From Xanthomonas sp. DAR 80977 (GTDB lineage Bacteria > Pseudomonadota > Gammaproteobacteria > Xanthomonadales > Xanthomonadaceae), in the NCBI RefSeq assembly GCF_041240605.1, contig NZ_CP162487.1:937001-1001000 (forward strand): 64,000 nucleotides of DNA, read 5' to 3'. The notes beneath the pieces were generated by a model. It did not search any database, was not told where the DNA came from, and saw only the letters and a list, made by a program, of their open reading frames with translations. Of the stretch, positions 1 through 7,802 are shown in pieces; the stretch's first letter is position 1, and each line of letters begins with the position of its first letter. Both the position numbers and the translations under genes were made by a program.

Positions 1-1
1 G

Positions 2-313
2 CATGCGCTGGAAGACGCGCATGGACGCGACCGCAGCGGCCCGCGCTTCAGCGACCGGACCCTGGACATCGACGTGGTGTTCTATGGCGACCGCATCGTC
101 GAAGGCCCGGGCCACCTGCGCATCCCGCGCCCGGAACTGCGCCACGCCTTCGTGCTCAAGCCGCTGGCCGACATCGCCGCCGACTTCGTCGACCCGGTCA
201 GCGGCCGCAGCCTGGGCGCGCTGTGGCAGGCGCATGCGCAGTTCGGGGAGGCGTTCGAGGTGGTGGAGCTGGATGAAGCCGGGAATGGGGAATCGGGAAT
301 GGGGAATCGGTAA
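2..313 (+). CDS. folK: FolK (HPPK), C-terminal part, cut by window start
   Basis: 2-amino-4-hydroxy-6-hydroxymethyldihydropteridine pyrophosphokinase transfers pyrophosphate from ATP to the pterin in cytosolic folate synthesis. Only the last ~103 residues are in the window. They contain the family signature: a GRDR stretch followed by RTLDIDVVFYGD (the Asp pair binds magnesium), then the usual PRPELRHAFVLKPLADIAADF tail. The last residues (GNGESGMGNR) do not belong to the fold and are encoded by a GGGAAT(C/G) repeat that has run into the 3' end of the gene. The next gene, convergent on the minus strand, is a pteridine reductase, which fits a folate/pterin context. Confidence 0.9.
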   Translation, partial: HALEDAHGRDRSGPRFSDRTLDIDVVFYGDRIVEGPGHLRIPRPELRHAFVLKPLADIAADFVDPVSGRSLGALWQAHAQFGEAFEVVELDEAGNGESGMGNR

Positions 314-454
314 AGCCGGAGGCCGCGCAGGGGCCTCCGGCTGTCATGGCGCGGTAAGGAGGAGAGCTGCGCAACGATTGGCCAGTGCGTGCAATCCCCC
401 GACAGCGTGCAACGTCTCCGAATCCCGAATCCCGAATCCCGAATCCCGAATCCC
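281..454. repeat. Inverted GGGAAT-type repeat arms between convergent genes
   Basis: Positions 281-310 carry alternating GGGAATGG/GGAATCGG units. Positions 418-452 carry five tandem copies of the heptamer CCGAATC, the complementary orientation. The two arms face each other across about 107 bp between the stop codons of folK and the pteridine reductase, and transcripts could fold into a stem there. A related pair of arms occurs at 25021-25052 and 25127-25160. The left arm codes for the last residues of FolK. Confidence 0.7.
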
Positions 455-459
455 AGCCC

Positions 460-1194
460 TCAAGCAAGCCCCCGCCCCCCATCCACCCGCAGCGTCTGCC
501 CGGTGACGAAGCCGGCGTCGTCGAGCAGCCAGCGCACCGCCTCGGCGATCTCCTCGACCCGGCCGATCCGCGCCAGCGGGGTGCGCGCCAGCAGCGCCTG
601 CTGCGCGGCGCTGTCCTTGCCCGACTCCGGCCACAGGATCGCGCCGGGGGCGATGGCGTTCACCCGCACCTGCGGCGCCAGTTCCAGCGCCAGCGAACGG
701 GTCAGCATCGCCAGCGCCGCCTTCGCCGCGCTGTACAGCGGGTGCGCGCGCAGCGGCTGCTCGGCGTGCAGGTCGGTGATGTTGACGATCGCGCCCTGGC
801 GTTCGCGCAGCTGCGCGGCCGCGGCCTGGGCCAGGAACAGCGGCGCGCGCGCGTTGACCGCGAACAGGTCGTCCCACTGCGCCGGGGTCGCCTCGGCCAG
901 CGGGGTGGGGTAGAAGTTGGAGGCGTTGTTGACCAGCGCGTCGAGCCGGCCGAAGCGCTGCACGCATTGCTCCACCAGCGCCGGCAATTGCGCGGCGTCG
1001 CGCAGGTCGGCGTGCAGGGTCAAGGTGCTGCCGGCGCGCGCCCCTTCCAGTTCCTGCGCCAGCGCCTGCAGCTCGGCCTGCGAGGTATGCGCGTGCAGCG
1101 CCACGCGATAGCCGGCCGCGTGCAGGCGCCGCGCGATGCCGGCGCCGATGCGGCGCGCGCTGCCGGTGATCAGGGCGACTTTGCTTTCGGTCAT
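460..1194 (-). CDS. Pteridine reductase, SDR family (FolM/PTR1-like)
   Basis: An NADPH-dependent short-chain dehydrogenase of 244 aa, probably reducing dihydrobiopterin/dihydrofolate-type pterins in the cytosol. The cofactor loop is TGSARRIG at residues 10-17. NNAS sits at ~89-92 and the catalytic YSAAK has Tyr154 and Lys158. The usual catalytic Ser is replaced by Asp141 (NITD), 13 residues before the Tyr. This is the arrangement characteristic of PTR1/FolM pteridine reductases rather than generic SDRs. The start was chosen at MTESKVALITG because the long upstream extension of this reading frame is antisense to the next gene. It is divergent from the methyltransferase at 1249. Confidence 0.85.
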   Translation of the reverse strand: MTESKVALITGSARRIGAGIARRLHAAGYRVALHAHTSQAELQALAQELEGARAGSTLTLHADLRDAAQLPALVEQCVQRFGRLDALVNNASNFYPTPLAEATPAQWDDLFAVNARAPLFLAQAAAAQLRERQGAIVNITDLHAEQPLRAHPLYSAAKAALAMLTRSLALELAPQVRVNAIAPGAILWPESGKDSAAQQALLARTPLARIGRVEEIAEAVRWLLDDAGFVTGQTLRVDGGRGLA

Positions 1195-1248
1195 GTGTGC
1201 ATTCCACGCTCGGCTATGCTGTGCATTGTCCACGCAATCCAGCGCCGC

Positions 1249-2433
1249 ATGCCTATCGACTTTCCCACGCCCGACGCCGACGCGCTCGCCCACAGCGCGC
1301 GCTTGGCCGCCCACCTGCGCGCCGAGATCGCCGCCGGCGGCGGTGCGATCCCGTTCTCGCGCTTCATGGAGCTGGCGCTGTACGCGCCGGGCCTGGGCTA
1401 CTACAGCGCCGGCAGCAGCAAGTTCGGCGAGGAGGGCGACTTCGTCACCGCGCCGGAACTGGGGCCGCTGTTCGCCGCCACCGTCTCCAACGCGCTGGCG
1501 CCGGTGCTGCAGCAGCTCGGGCCGCAGGCGCGGATGCTGGAGGTGGGCGGCGGCAGCGGCGCGTTCGCCGAGGTGATGCTCAAGCGCCTGCTGGCGCTGG
1601 ACGCGTTGCCCGAGCGCTACGCGATCCTGGAACCCAGCGCCGACCTGCGCGCGCGCCAGCGCGAACGCCTGCAGCGCGCCTTGATCCCGCCGGTGTTCGA
1701 GCTGGTGGAGTGGCTGGAGCGGCCGTTCGAGGACGACTGGAACGGGGTGCTGTTCGCCAACGAGGTGATCGATGCGCTGCCGACGCCGCGCTTCGTGCTG
1801 CGCGAGGGCGAGGTGTTCGAGGAAACCGTGACCCTGGACGGCGAAGGCCGTTTCTGCCGCGGCGAACAGCCGGCCGATCCGCTGCTGGCGGCGGCGGTGC
1901 GGCACATCGAACGTTACCTGGAGGCGCCGTTCGCCGACGGCTACCGCTCCGAGCTGCTGCCGCAGCTGCCGTACTGGATCCAGGCGGTGGCCGGCGGCCT
2001 GCGCAGCGGCGCGTTGCTGTTCGTCGACTACGGCTATCCGCGCGGCGAGTTCTACCTGCCGCAGCGCGACGACGGCACCCTGCGCGCGTTCTACCGGCAC
2101 CGCACCCATGCCGATCCCTACCTGTGGCCGGGCCTGCAGGACCTGACCGCGTCGGTGGACTTCACCGCGCTGGCCGAGGCCGGCACCGGCGCCGGCTTCG
2201 CGCTTGGCGGCTACTGCACCCAGGCCAGCTTCCTGCTCGGCAACGGCCTGGACGCGCTGCTGGCCGAGGCCGAGGCGCGCAGCGACGAACGCGGCCGCCT
2301 GCGCCTGCGCGAGCAGGTGAAGCGGCTGACCCTGCCCAGCGAGATGGGCGAGCGCTTCCAGGTGATGGGCTTCGAGCGCGACGTGTCGCTGGCGCCGGCG
2401 TTCCTGGCCGGCGACCTGACCTGGCGGCTGTGA
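1249..2433 (+). CDS. MidA-family (DUF185/NDUFAF7-like) SAM-dependent methyltransferase
   Basis: A 394-aa class I methyltransferase. The SAM-binding loop reads MLEVGGGSGAFAEVML and is followed by the family-specific ANEVIDALP (compare NELLDALP in MidA/NDUFAF7). N-terminal features PFSRFMELALYAPGLGYY and FVTAPELGPLFA are typical of the family, as is the length. In eukaryotes the homologue methylates an arginine of a respiratory complex I subunit. The bacterial substrate is not established, so the function is inferred by family. Its TGA overlaps the ATG of the VanZ-like gene (TGATG), indicating translational coupling. Confidence 0.88.
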   Translation: MPIDFPTPDADALAHSARLAAHLRAEIAAGGGAIPFSRFMELALYAPGLGYYSAGSSKFGEEGDFVTAPELGPLFAATVSNALAPVLQQLGPQARMLEVGGGSGAFAEVMLKRLLALDALPERYAILEPSADLRARQRERLQRALIPPVFELVEWLERPFEDDWNGVLFANEVIDALPTPRFVLREGEVFEETVTLDGEGRFCRGEQPADPLLAAAVRHIERYLEAPFADGYRSELLPQLPYWIQAVAGGLRSGALLFVDYGYPRGEFYLPQRDDGTLRAFYRHRTHADPYLWPGLQDLTASVDFTALAEAGTGAGFALGGYCTQASFLLGNGLDALLAEAEARSDERGRLRLREQVKRLTLPSEMGERFQVMGFERDVSLAPAFLAGDLTWRL

Positions 2434-2840
2434 TGGCCGCGGTGCGTGGGTTCCGCCGGCCCTGGCTGTGGCTGGGGCTGTGGTGGCTGGGCGTGCTGGT
2501 GCTGATCTACGTGTGCCTGATGCCGCAGCCGCCGCAGCTGTCGGACCTGCCGGACAGCGACAAGGCCGAGCATTTCCTCGCCTACCTGTTGCTGATGGCC
2601 GGCGCGGTGCAGGTCTACGCCGGGCCGCGCGCCTGGCGTCGGGCGGCGTTGGGCCTGGTGCTGCTCGGCATCGGCATCGAGTTCGCGCAGGGCGCCTGGA
2701 CCACCACGCGCTCGGCCGATCCCTTCGATGCGCTGGCCGATGCGCTGGGCGTGGCGGCGGGCATGGCCACCGCGCTGACCCCGCTGCGCGATCTGCTGTG
2801 GCGGCTGGAAACCGGCGCGCGGCGCCGCGACCGCCGCTGA
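2433..2840 (+). CDS. VanZ-like family membrane protein
   Basis: A small inner-membrane protein (135 aa) with about four hydrophobic segments. The conserved core is SDKAEHFLAYLLLMAG followed by GIGIEFAQ and DPFDALADALGVAAG, which is the VanZ-like signature (D-K-x-x-H-F-x-A-Y, E-x-x-Q, D-x-x-D-x-x-A-N/D). VanZ homologues confer low-level teicoplanin resistance in enterococci, but in proteobacteria the role is unknown. The start codon overlaps the stop of the methyltransferase, so the two genes are cotranscribed. Confidence 0.82.
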   Translation: MAAVRGFRRPWLWLGLWWLGVLVLIYVCLMPQPPQLSDLPDSDKAEHFLAYLLLMAGAVQVYAGPRAWRRAALGLVLLGIGIEFAQGAWTTTRSADPFDALADALGVAAGMATALTPLRDLLWRLETGARRRDRR

Positions 2841-3066
2841 CGGTGGGTGCGTGGCGGCGCGCGCGGCGTTGCCGGCGCGGCGCCGCGGTCTACGCCATCG
2901 GCCAAGATGCGGTTTCCCCGGTGGCGGTGCCGGTGCGGGCATCGCGCCTGGCATAGAGTGCGCCGGCCCGTGCAGTGCCCGGGCCGCCGCGCGGCGCACC
3001 GCGCGCCCTGCGCCATGGCCGGCGGCGGCACGCCTGCGGCCGGCGCCGCCTTCGAGGAGAATCCGC

Positions 3067-3780
3067 ATGCCTGCATGCAACGCCCCCCGCGCCTTGCGCA
3101 GCATCGCCCTGTGCACCGGGCTGTGCCTGGCCGCCATCGCCGCCCCTGCCGTCGCCGCCTGGGACGGGATCTGCAATGGCACCGCGACCTATACCGGTTC
3201 CGGCTATTCCGGCGGCGCCGTGCTGCTGGATCCGATTCCGGCCGATGCGATGATCACCGCGCTGAACCCGACGCAGATGAACTACGGCGGCGTCCCCGCC
3301 GCGCTGGCCGGCGCCTACCTGCAGGTGCAGGGTCCGCTCGGCAGCGCCACGGTCTACGTCACCGACCTGTATCCGGAGGGCGGCGATTGCGGCCTGGACC
3401 TGTCGCCCAACGCCTTCGCCGCCATCGGCGACATGAGTGCCGGCCATATCCCGATCAGCTGGAAGGTGGTCGCGGCGCCGATCGACGGCAACGTGGTGTA
3501 CCGGATCAAGGAAGGCAGTTCGCAGTACTGGGCCGCCATCCAGGTGCGCAATCACCTGTATCCGGTGGTCAAGTTCGAATACAAGAAGGACGGCGCCTGG
3601 GTCAGCCTGCCGAAGATGCCCTACAACCATTTCGTCGGCGAGCAGATGGGCGCGCAATTGCTGGAGATCCGCCTCACCGACATCCGCGGCCAGGTCGTGA
3701 CCGATACGCTGGCGGCGTTGCCGAGCCAGGGCGACAAGGGCGTGTACTTCGTCGAGGGCCATGTGCAGTTCGCCAAGTGA
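3067..3780 (+). CDS. Secreted bacterial expansin (EXLX1-like)
   Basis: A 237-aa protein with an N-terminal signal peptide (~30 aa, cleavage after PAVA) and the two expansin domains. It closely resembles Bacillus subtilis EXLX1/YoaJ in recognisable blocks: TATYTGSGYSGGA, then VTDLYPEG, DLSPNAF, YRIKEGSS, AAIQVRNH, YNHFV, and a C-terminal GHVQF. Key D1 residues are present: Asp100 and Tyr102 in TDLYPEG and Asp111 in DLSPNAF. In the D2 cellulose-binding face the tandem Trp-Trp of EXLX1 is Tyr154-Trp155 here, and the third aromatic (Tyr186) is kept. Cys36 and Cys108 in D1 have no counterpart in EXLX1 and could form a disulfide. Expansins loosen cellulose-xyloglucan contacts without hydrolysis, and in xanthomonads they fit a plant-tissue lifestyle. 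A GAGGAGA ribosome site ends 6 nt before the ATG. Confidence 0.93.
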   Translation: MPACNAPRALRSIALCTGLCLAAIAAPAVAAWDGICNGTATYTGSGYSGGAVLLDPIPADAMITALNPTQMNYGGVPAALAGAYLQVQGPLGSATVYVTDLYPEGGDCGLDLSPNAFAAIGDMSAGHIPISWKVVAAPIDGNVVYRIKEGSSQYWAAIQVRNHLYPVVKFEYKKDGAWVSLPKMPYNHFVGEQMGAQLLEIRLTDIRGQVVTDTLAALPSQGDKGVYFVEGHVQFAK

Positions 3781-3782
3781 GC

Positions 3783-3820
3783 GGCGATGGCGCGGCGCGT
3801 GATCGCGTTGCGCCGTCGCC
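3783..3820 (+). terminator. Stem-loop after the expansin gene
   Basis: An 11-bp GC-rich stem (3783-3793 with 3810-3820, one G-U pair, 16-nt loop) lies directly after the expansin stop codon. There is no T tract, so it may stabilise the mRNA 3' end rather than terminate intrinsically. Confidence 0.45.
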
Positions 3821-3892
3821 GGAGCGACCCTTGCGGCTGTCGATGGGCAACGGCGCCTGACGGAACGGCGCCGGATAGCCTGCTGAATGTAC

Positions 3893-3974
3893 TGTGGGAG
3901 GGGCTTTGGCCCCGACAGCGCGGGGCATCCGCATGCCCCATGCTGCCGGTCGCGGCTGAAGCCGCTCCTACACA
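3893..3974. repeat. REP-like palindromic element
   Basis: A palindrome-containing element starting TGTGGGAGGGGCTTTGGCC and ending GGCTGAAGCCGCTCCTACACA, with GGGGCAT/ATGCCCC in its centre. Imperfect arms pair over most of the length. The same GAGCGGCTTCAGCCGCGAC core recurs at 23646-23711. It lies between the expansin and the convergent TonB receptor gene. Such elements are typical of Xanthomonas intergenic regions. Confidence 0.7.
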
Positions 3975-4012
3975 AAGCGTGGTTCCCGTTGCGGCCGGGC
4001 GCCGGATCGCGC

Positions 4013-6643
4013 TCAGAACTTGAAGTGCAGCGTCGCCATGTAGCGGCGGCCGTTCTTGTAGCGTCCGGCCGGGTGGTCCTTGTCTCCCAGGTACTGGAAG
4101 TACTCCTCGTCCAGCAGGTTCTGCGCGTCCACCTGCAGCGACCACTGTTCGTTGATCGCATAGCCGATGCTGGCGCCCAGGTCGGTGTAGTCGTCGACGC
4201 TGGCCGGCGCGGCGCCGGCGACGTAGCCGCCGGCCAGATAGCTGTCGCGCCAGTTCAGGCCGATGCGCGCGTTCCACGGCCCCTTCTCGTAGTACGGGCT
4301 GAAGGCCACGCTGTTGCGCGACTGGTAGGGCAGCCGGTCGCCGGTGTTGTTCTCGCCGTTGGCGTAGGTGTAGTTGGCGGTGAGGCCGAAACCGCTGGCG
4401 CCGAACGGTTGCTGGTAGGCGAGGGTGAAGCCCTTGACCTTGCCGTCGCCGGCGTTGCGCGGGCGCTGGATGCTGTAGTCGCAGTAGCCGTCGGCGGTAC
4501 AGCCGTTGCTGCCCAGCATCTGCGCCCAGGTCTGCGGCGAGGTGTCGCGGATCGAGTTGTACTGGCGCTCGATCGTGGCCGAGGTGTCGATGTAGTTGTC
4601 GATCTTCTTGTAGAACAGCGACCAGGCCACCACCGCCTGCTGCGCGAAGTAGTACTCGGCCGACAGGTTGAAGTTCCACGATTCGTACGGCGACAGCGCC
4701 GCGTTGCCGCCGCTGCCGGTGAGCGTGGTGTCGTTCAAGAAGGTGTTGTTGACCATCTGGTTGTACGGCGCCCAGGCGATCACCTTGCCGGCGGCGAAGC
4801 GGAACACCCAATCGGCGTCGGTGTCGTAGGCCAGGTTCAGCGACGGCAGCAGGAAGTGTTCCTTGCGGGTGCGGGTCTGCCACTTGCCGTCCAGGTCGTC
4901 GAGCGTCGGCGTGCCGCTGTAGACGAAGCCGCTGCCTTCGGTCTTGGAATCCACGTAGCGCACGCCGAGGTTGCCGCGCAGGCCGGCGTTGGAGAAGTTC
5001 AGCTGCGCGTAGGCGGCGTTGTTGGTCTGCTGCAGCGCCCAGCTGTTGTTGAGGTAGCTGGCCGGGTCGGGATTGGCGTAGTCGACCGGGCTGTTGCGGA
5101 TCCAGTCGATCACGTTGCCGCGCCCGGCCTGCACGTGTTGGCCTTGATCCGGATAGAAGCCCTGGATGTCGGTCAGGCCGATCGTGCCGACGTCGGCCAG
5201 GGTGCCGGGGGTGACGCCGCCGTACACGTTCAAGGTGAAGTCTTCGTCGTGCTTGCCCTGGCGCAGCCCGAACAGCAGCTGGTTGAACACGCTGTCGAAC
5301 TGCACATTGAAATCGAGCTGGCCGTAGCGGTCCTTGCTCTGCGTGGCGAAGACGCCGTTGTTGCCGAACCAGCCGCCGGCCGAGCCCCAGTTGGCCGGGT
5401 CGCGCGCGCCGGCCGGATCGTCGAAGCGGATGCCGCGCTGCAGGTCCCAGCTGAAGCCGCCGTTGTAGAACGGCTCGATGAAGTACTGCGACAGGTCCTT
5501 GTTCTCCGACTTGCTCTGGCCGAGCTGGCCGCTCACGCCCCAGCCTTCGCCGCGAAAGGCGCCGCGCAGGTCGATGCCCTTGGTGGTGACTTCCGATTGG
5601 CGCACGTTGTTGTCGTAGATCACCGTGCCGCCGCCGGCATTGGCGTTGGCGCCGGAGTGGCCGCTGCCGACCACGCCGTTGCGCACGCTGCCGAGCGCAT
5701 CCACCGCGTCGATGGTGCCCTGGTTCCAGGTCAGGAAGCTGTACATCGACTGGTTGTAGTTGTCGAAGTTCTCCTTGATGTACAGGCCGCTGAGGTTGAA
5801 CTCCAGCGCGTCGCTGGGCTTGAGCTGCAGGTTGAGCACCGCGCTGTCGCGCTTGCGGTCCTGCTGGAACCAGGCCGCGTTGACCGAATTCGGCACGTCG
5901 GCATCGGCGGGTACGCCGCCGGCGTTGGCGAAGGTCGCGGCCTTGGCGTAGCCGAACACCTCCATGCCCTGGCGGTCGACGCGCTCCTCGTAGTGCTGCG
6001 CGGACACCGCGACGCCGAAGGTCTCCTGCGGGTTCTTCCAGCTGTACAGCAGCGAGGCGTTCGGCTTGCCCTCGCTGGCCTGCTGGCTGTAGCTGTAGCC
6101 GACCGAGCCGGCGATCTCGTTGGCCTTCAGGTCCAGCGGTTGCCGGCTGTGCATCAGCACGGTGCCGCCGAGGCTGCCCTCGACCAGCCGCGCCTCGGAG
6201 GACTTGACGATCTCCGCGCGGCCCAGGATCTGCGGCGACAGCAGGGTGTAGTCGAAGCCGCGGTTGGGCTGTTCGCCGTACAGCCAGATCGCCTGCGCCA
6301 CCGGGTGGCCGTCCAGGAACGACAGGTTGAGGCTGGGATCGGTGCCGTCGATGCTGACCCGTTCGCCCTGGCCGAAGCGGCGGTCGATGGTGACGCCGGG
6401 GATCTGCGCGAAGGCTTCGGCGACGTTGGTGCTGGGGAACTTGCCGATGTCCTCGGCGGTGATCGCCTCGGACACGGTCACGTTGTTGCGCTTGGTGTCC
6501 AGCGACTTCTCCAGGCTGGCGCGGATGCCCACGACCTGGACCGCATCCAGGTCGGTGGCGGCGGTGGGCGCCTGCTGCGCCTGCGCGCCGCAGGCCAGGG
6601 TGGCGAGGATGGCGGCCGACAAGACGGAATGGCGATATTGCAT
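4013..6643 (-). CDS. TonB-dependent receptor (outer-membrane transporter)
   Basis: An 876-aa TonB-dependent receptor. The signal peptide (MQYRHSVLSAAILATLACGAQAQ) precedes a plug domain with DLDAVQVVGIRASLEKSLDTKR, AEDIGKFPSTNVAEAFAQIPGV and SLGGTV. The C-terminal barrel ends with RRYMATLHFKF, with the expected terminal aromatic. The plug start (SLEKSLDxKR) resembles receptors for chito-oligosaccharides and other glycans in Caulobacter and Xanthomonas. The ligand is not proven. Start: an AGGAGA ribosome site lies 5-6 nt upstream of this Met; an 18-nt longer reading frame would place that site inside the coding region. It is divergent from the receptor at 7803 and shares its regulatory region. 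Confidence 0.93.
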   Translation of the reverse strand: MQYRHSVLSAAILATLACGAQAQQAPTAATDLDAVQVVGIRASLEKSLDTKRNNVTVSEAITAEDIGKFPSTNVAEAFAQIPGVTIDRRFGQGERVSIDGTDPSLNLSFLDGHPVAQAIWLYGEQPNRGFDYTLLSPQILGRAEIVKSSEARLVEGSLGGTVLMHSRQPLDLKANEIAGSVGYSYSQQASEGKPNASLLYSWKNPQETFGVAVSAQHYEERVDRQGMEVFGYAKAATFANAGGVPADADVPNSVNAAWFQQDRKRDSAVLNLQLKPSDALEFNLSGLYIKENFDNYNQSMYSFLTWNQGTIDAVDALGSVRNGVVGSGHSGANANAGGGTVIYDNNVRQSEVTTKGIDLRGAFRGEGWGVSGQLGQSKSENKDLSQYFIEPFYNGGFSWDLQRGIRFDDPAGARDPANWGSAGGWFGNNGVFATQSKDRYGQLDFNVQFDSVFNQLLFGLRQGKHDEDFTLNVYGGVTPGTLADVGTIGLTDIQGFYPDQGQHVQAGRGNVIDWIRNSPVDYANPDPASYLNNSWALQQTNNAAYAQLNFSNAGLRGNLGVRYVDSKTEGSGFVYSGTPTLDDLDGKWQTRTRKEHFLLPSLNLAYDTDADWVFRFAAGKVIAWAPYNQMVNNTFLNDTTLTGSGGNAALSPYESWNFNLSAEYYFAQQAVVAWSLFYKKIDNYIDTSATIERQYNSIRDTSPQTWAQMLGSNGCTADGYCDYSIQRPRNAGDGKVKGFTLAYQQPFGASGFGLTANYTYANGENNTGDRLPYQSRNSVAFSPYYEKGPWNARIGLNWRDSYLAGGYVAGAAPASVDDYTDLGASIGYAINEQWSLQVDAQNLLDEEYFQYLGDKDHPAGRYKNGRRYMATLHFKF

Positions 6644-7147
6644 GATGTCTCTCCTCATCATTCAATGGATCAACGCGATTGCGCGGGCATTCGGCCGCGC
6701 GCCGGATCTGCCTGTTGCCTTACTGCCTGCTGTGCTGGTGCCTGCTGGGGTGATGGGGGGTGCTGGATGAGGTCCTGCGCTGTGCAGGGCGGCGGGCTGT
6801 GCCGGCGCCGCGCAACCGCGCGCGCCCGACTGGCTCGTTGAGCGAAGGCAGGGCGATGCGCCGCGCGGCGTTTGCTGGTGCAGGCGTCGCCGCACGCAGC
6901 GGTGGATCGGGAAACGCCGCGGATGCGGCGGGATGCCGCCGGAGCGCGGAGAGGGAGCCTGGCGCGGCAAGCACCGACGGCCGTCTGCCGGGCAGGGCGC
7001 GCCGCCGCTTCAGGCGCTGCCACGAAGTGCCGGGTGCGGCACGCGATGCGCGCGTACGGATCATTGCGATCACATGCCTCCCATGGCCCGCTTTCGCGCC
7101 GCGCATGCGCGGCTCCACCCCCGTGTGCGCCGATTCTTACGAGCCTA

Positions 7148-7161
7148 TGACAACGATGTCA
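7148..7161. promoter_or_regulatory. LacI-family-type palindrome (candidate NagR operator)
   Basis: TGACAACGATGTCA is a near-perfect palindrome (TGACA/TGTCA arms) with a central CG, the layout expected for a LacI-family repressor site. A LacI regulator (NagR) is encoded at 19173. A second partial copy, TTGACAACGATG, lies at 7379-7390. The link to NagR is an inference from position and family. Confidence 0.5.
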
Positions 7162-7339
7162 AGTCTTTGCCGGGAAATTCGTCTGGTGCTGGTTTTGCCA
7201 TCCGAAACCCGCGCCTGCGCCGGGAGTTGGCCTTAGGGATGCTTCGAAATGCCTGTGCATCAATGAGTTGCGCCGATAGCCGGAGCGATGGCGAGGCCGT
7301 GCAAATGAGAACGTGGCGCAGTTATGTCGCGGCGCACAA

Positions 7340-7378
7340 AATTGGTCTCATTCGTAGAATTGGTGCGACATAGGTATC
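7340..7378. promoter_or_regulatory. Tandem AATTGGT motifs (candidate NagQ sites)
   Basis: AATTGGT occurs at 7340-7346 and again at 7358-7364. The second copy is followed by TGGTGCG-N4-AGGTATC, a tandem heptamer with 4-nt spacing. The nagQ promoter has the same layout (TGGTACT-N4-TGGACAT at 17008-17025). These motifs are conspicuous in DNA this GC-rich. From general knowledge, the X. campestris NagQ box is a tandem TGGTATT-like repeat; I could not verify the match. Confidence 0.45.
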
Positions 7379-7506
7379 TTGACAACGATGCGTGAAGAAC
7401 GCCGCCATGAAAATATTTTTCGCGCACACTGCATTGATTGGTAAGAGCTTTTTTGAGATCGAGGCGCAAGTCCAGGCGTCATTCGGACATTCCGGGTGTT
7501 GCGGCG

Positions 7507-7567
7507 TTGACACAATCTTTCTAAGACCATAAGAATCGAAGCGCCTGGAATTGGTCTTTGCCAATTC
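7507..7567 (+). promoter_or_regulatory. Promoter plus overlapping palindromic operator for the receptor-GH2-GH89 genes
   Basis: A -35 TTGACA at 7507-7512 is followed by a 17-bp spacer and a -10 TAAGAA at 7530-7535, a strong sigma-70 arrangement. Transcription would start near 7542. The palindrome GAATTGG-N6-CCAATTC (7548-7554 and 7561-7567, perfect 7-bp arms) lies just downstream of that point, where a bound repressor would block initiation or escape. Its left arm contains the same AATTGGT seen at 7340, 7358 and 17005. Confidence 0.6.
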
Positions 7568-7802
7568 GGGATCGATCAGTCCAGCAGCAGCATGCAATCG
7601 CCCGCTCCGGGGTAGGGACGGGGACGCGCCTCCCGCAACACGGGGCGCAGGAAACAGACAGAACGCTCCATCGACTCCGTGCCCGCACGGACGGCACCGC
7701 CCTGCGCGTCGCGTCGGGCGCAATGGAGGGTGCTGCCTGCCGATCGCTGCCGCTGGGTGTCAGACGTCGTCGTGCCGATCAGCCATCAACCAGGATAGCC
7801 CA

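Larger units (their letters stand above)
6644..7802. promoter_or_regulatory. 1.16-kb intergenic regulatory region between divergent TonB receptor genes
   Basis: No protein-coding gene is supported here; the short open frames overlap one another and lack family features. The first ~480 bp are GC-rich and featureless to me. From about 7130 the sequence becomes much less GC-rich and holds several candidate operators and a promoter, listed separately: a LacI-type palindrome, tandem TTGGT motifs, a TTGACA/TAAGAA promoter and a GAATTGG palindrome. The 5' leader of the receptor at 7803 would be about 260 nt. Confidence 0.7.

Noticed and set aside
3887-6841. A 984-codon open frame on the plus strand across the first TonB receptor gene
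   Set aside because: It is antisense to a receptor with signal peptide, plug and terminal aromatic; its own translation is low-complexity Val/Gly/Arg sequence typical of high-GC antisense frames.
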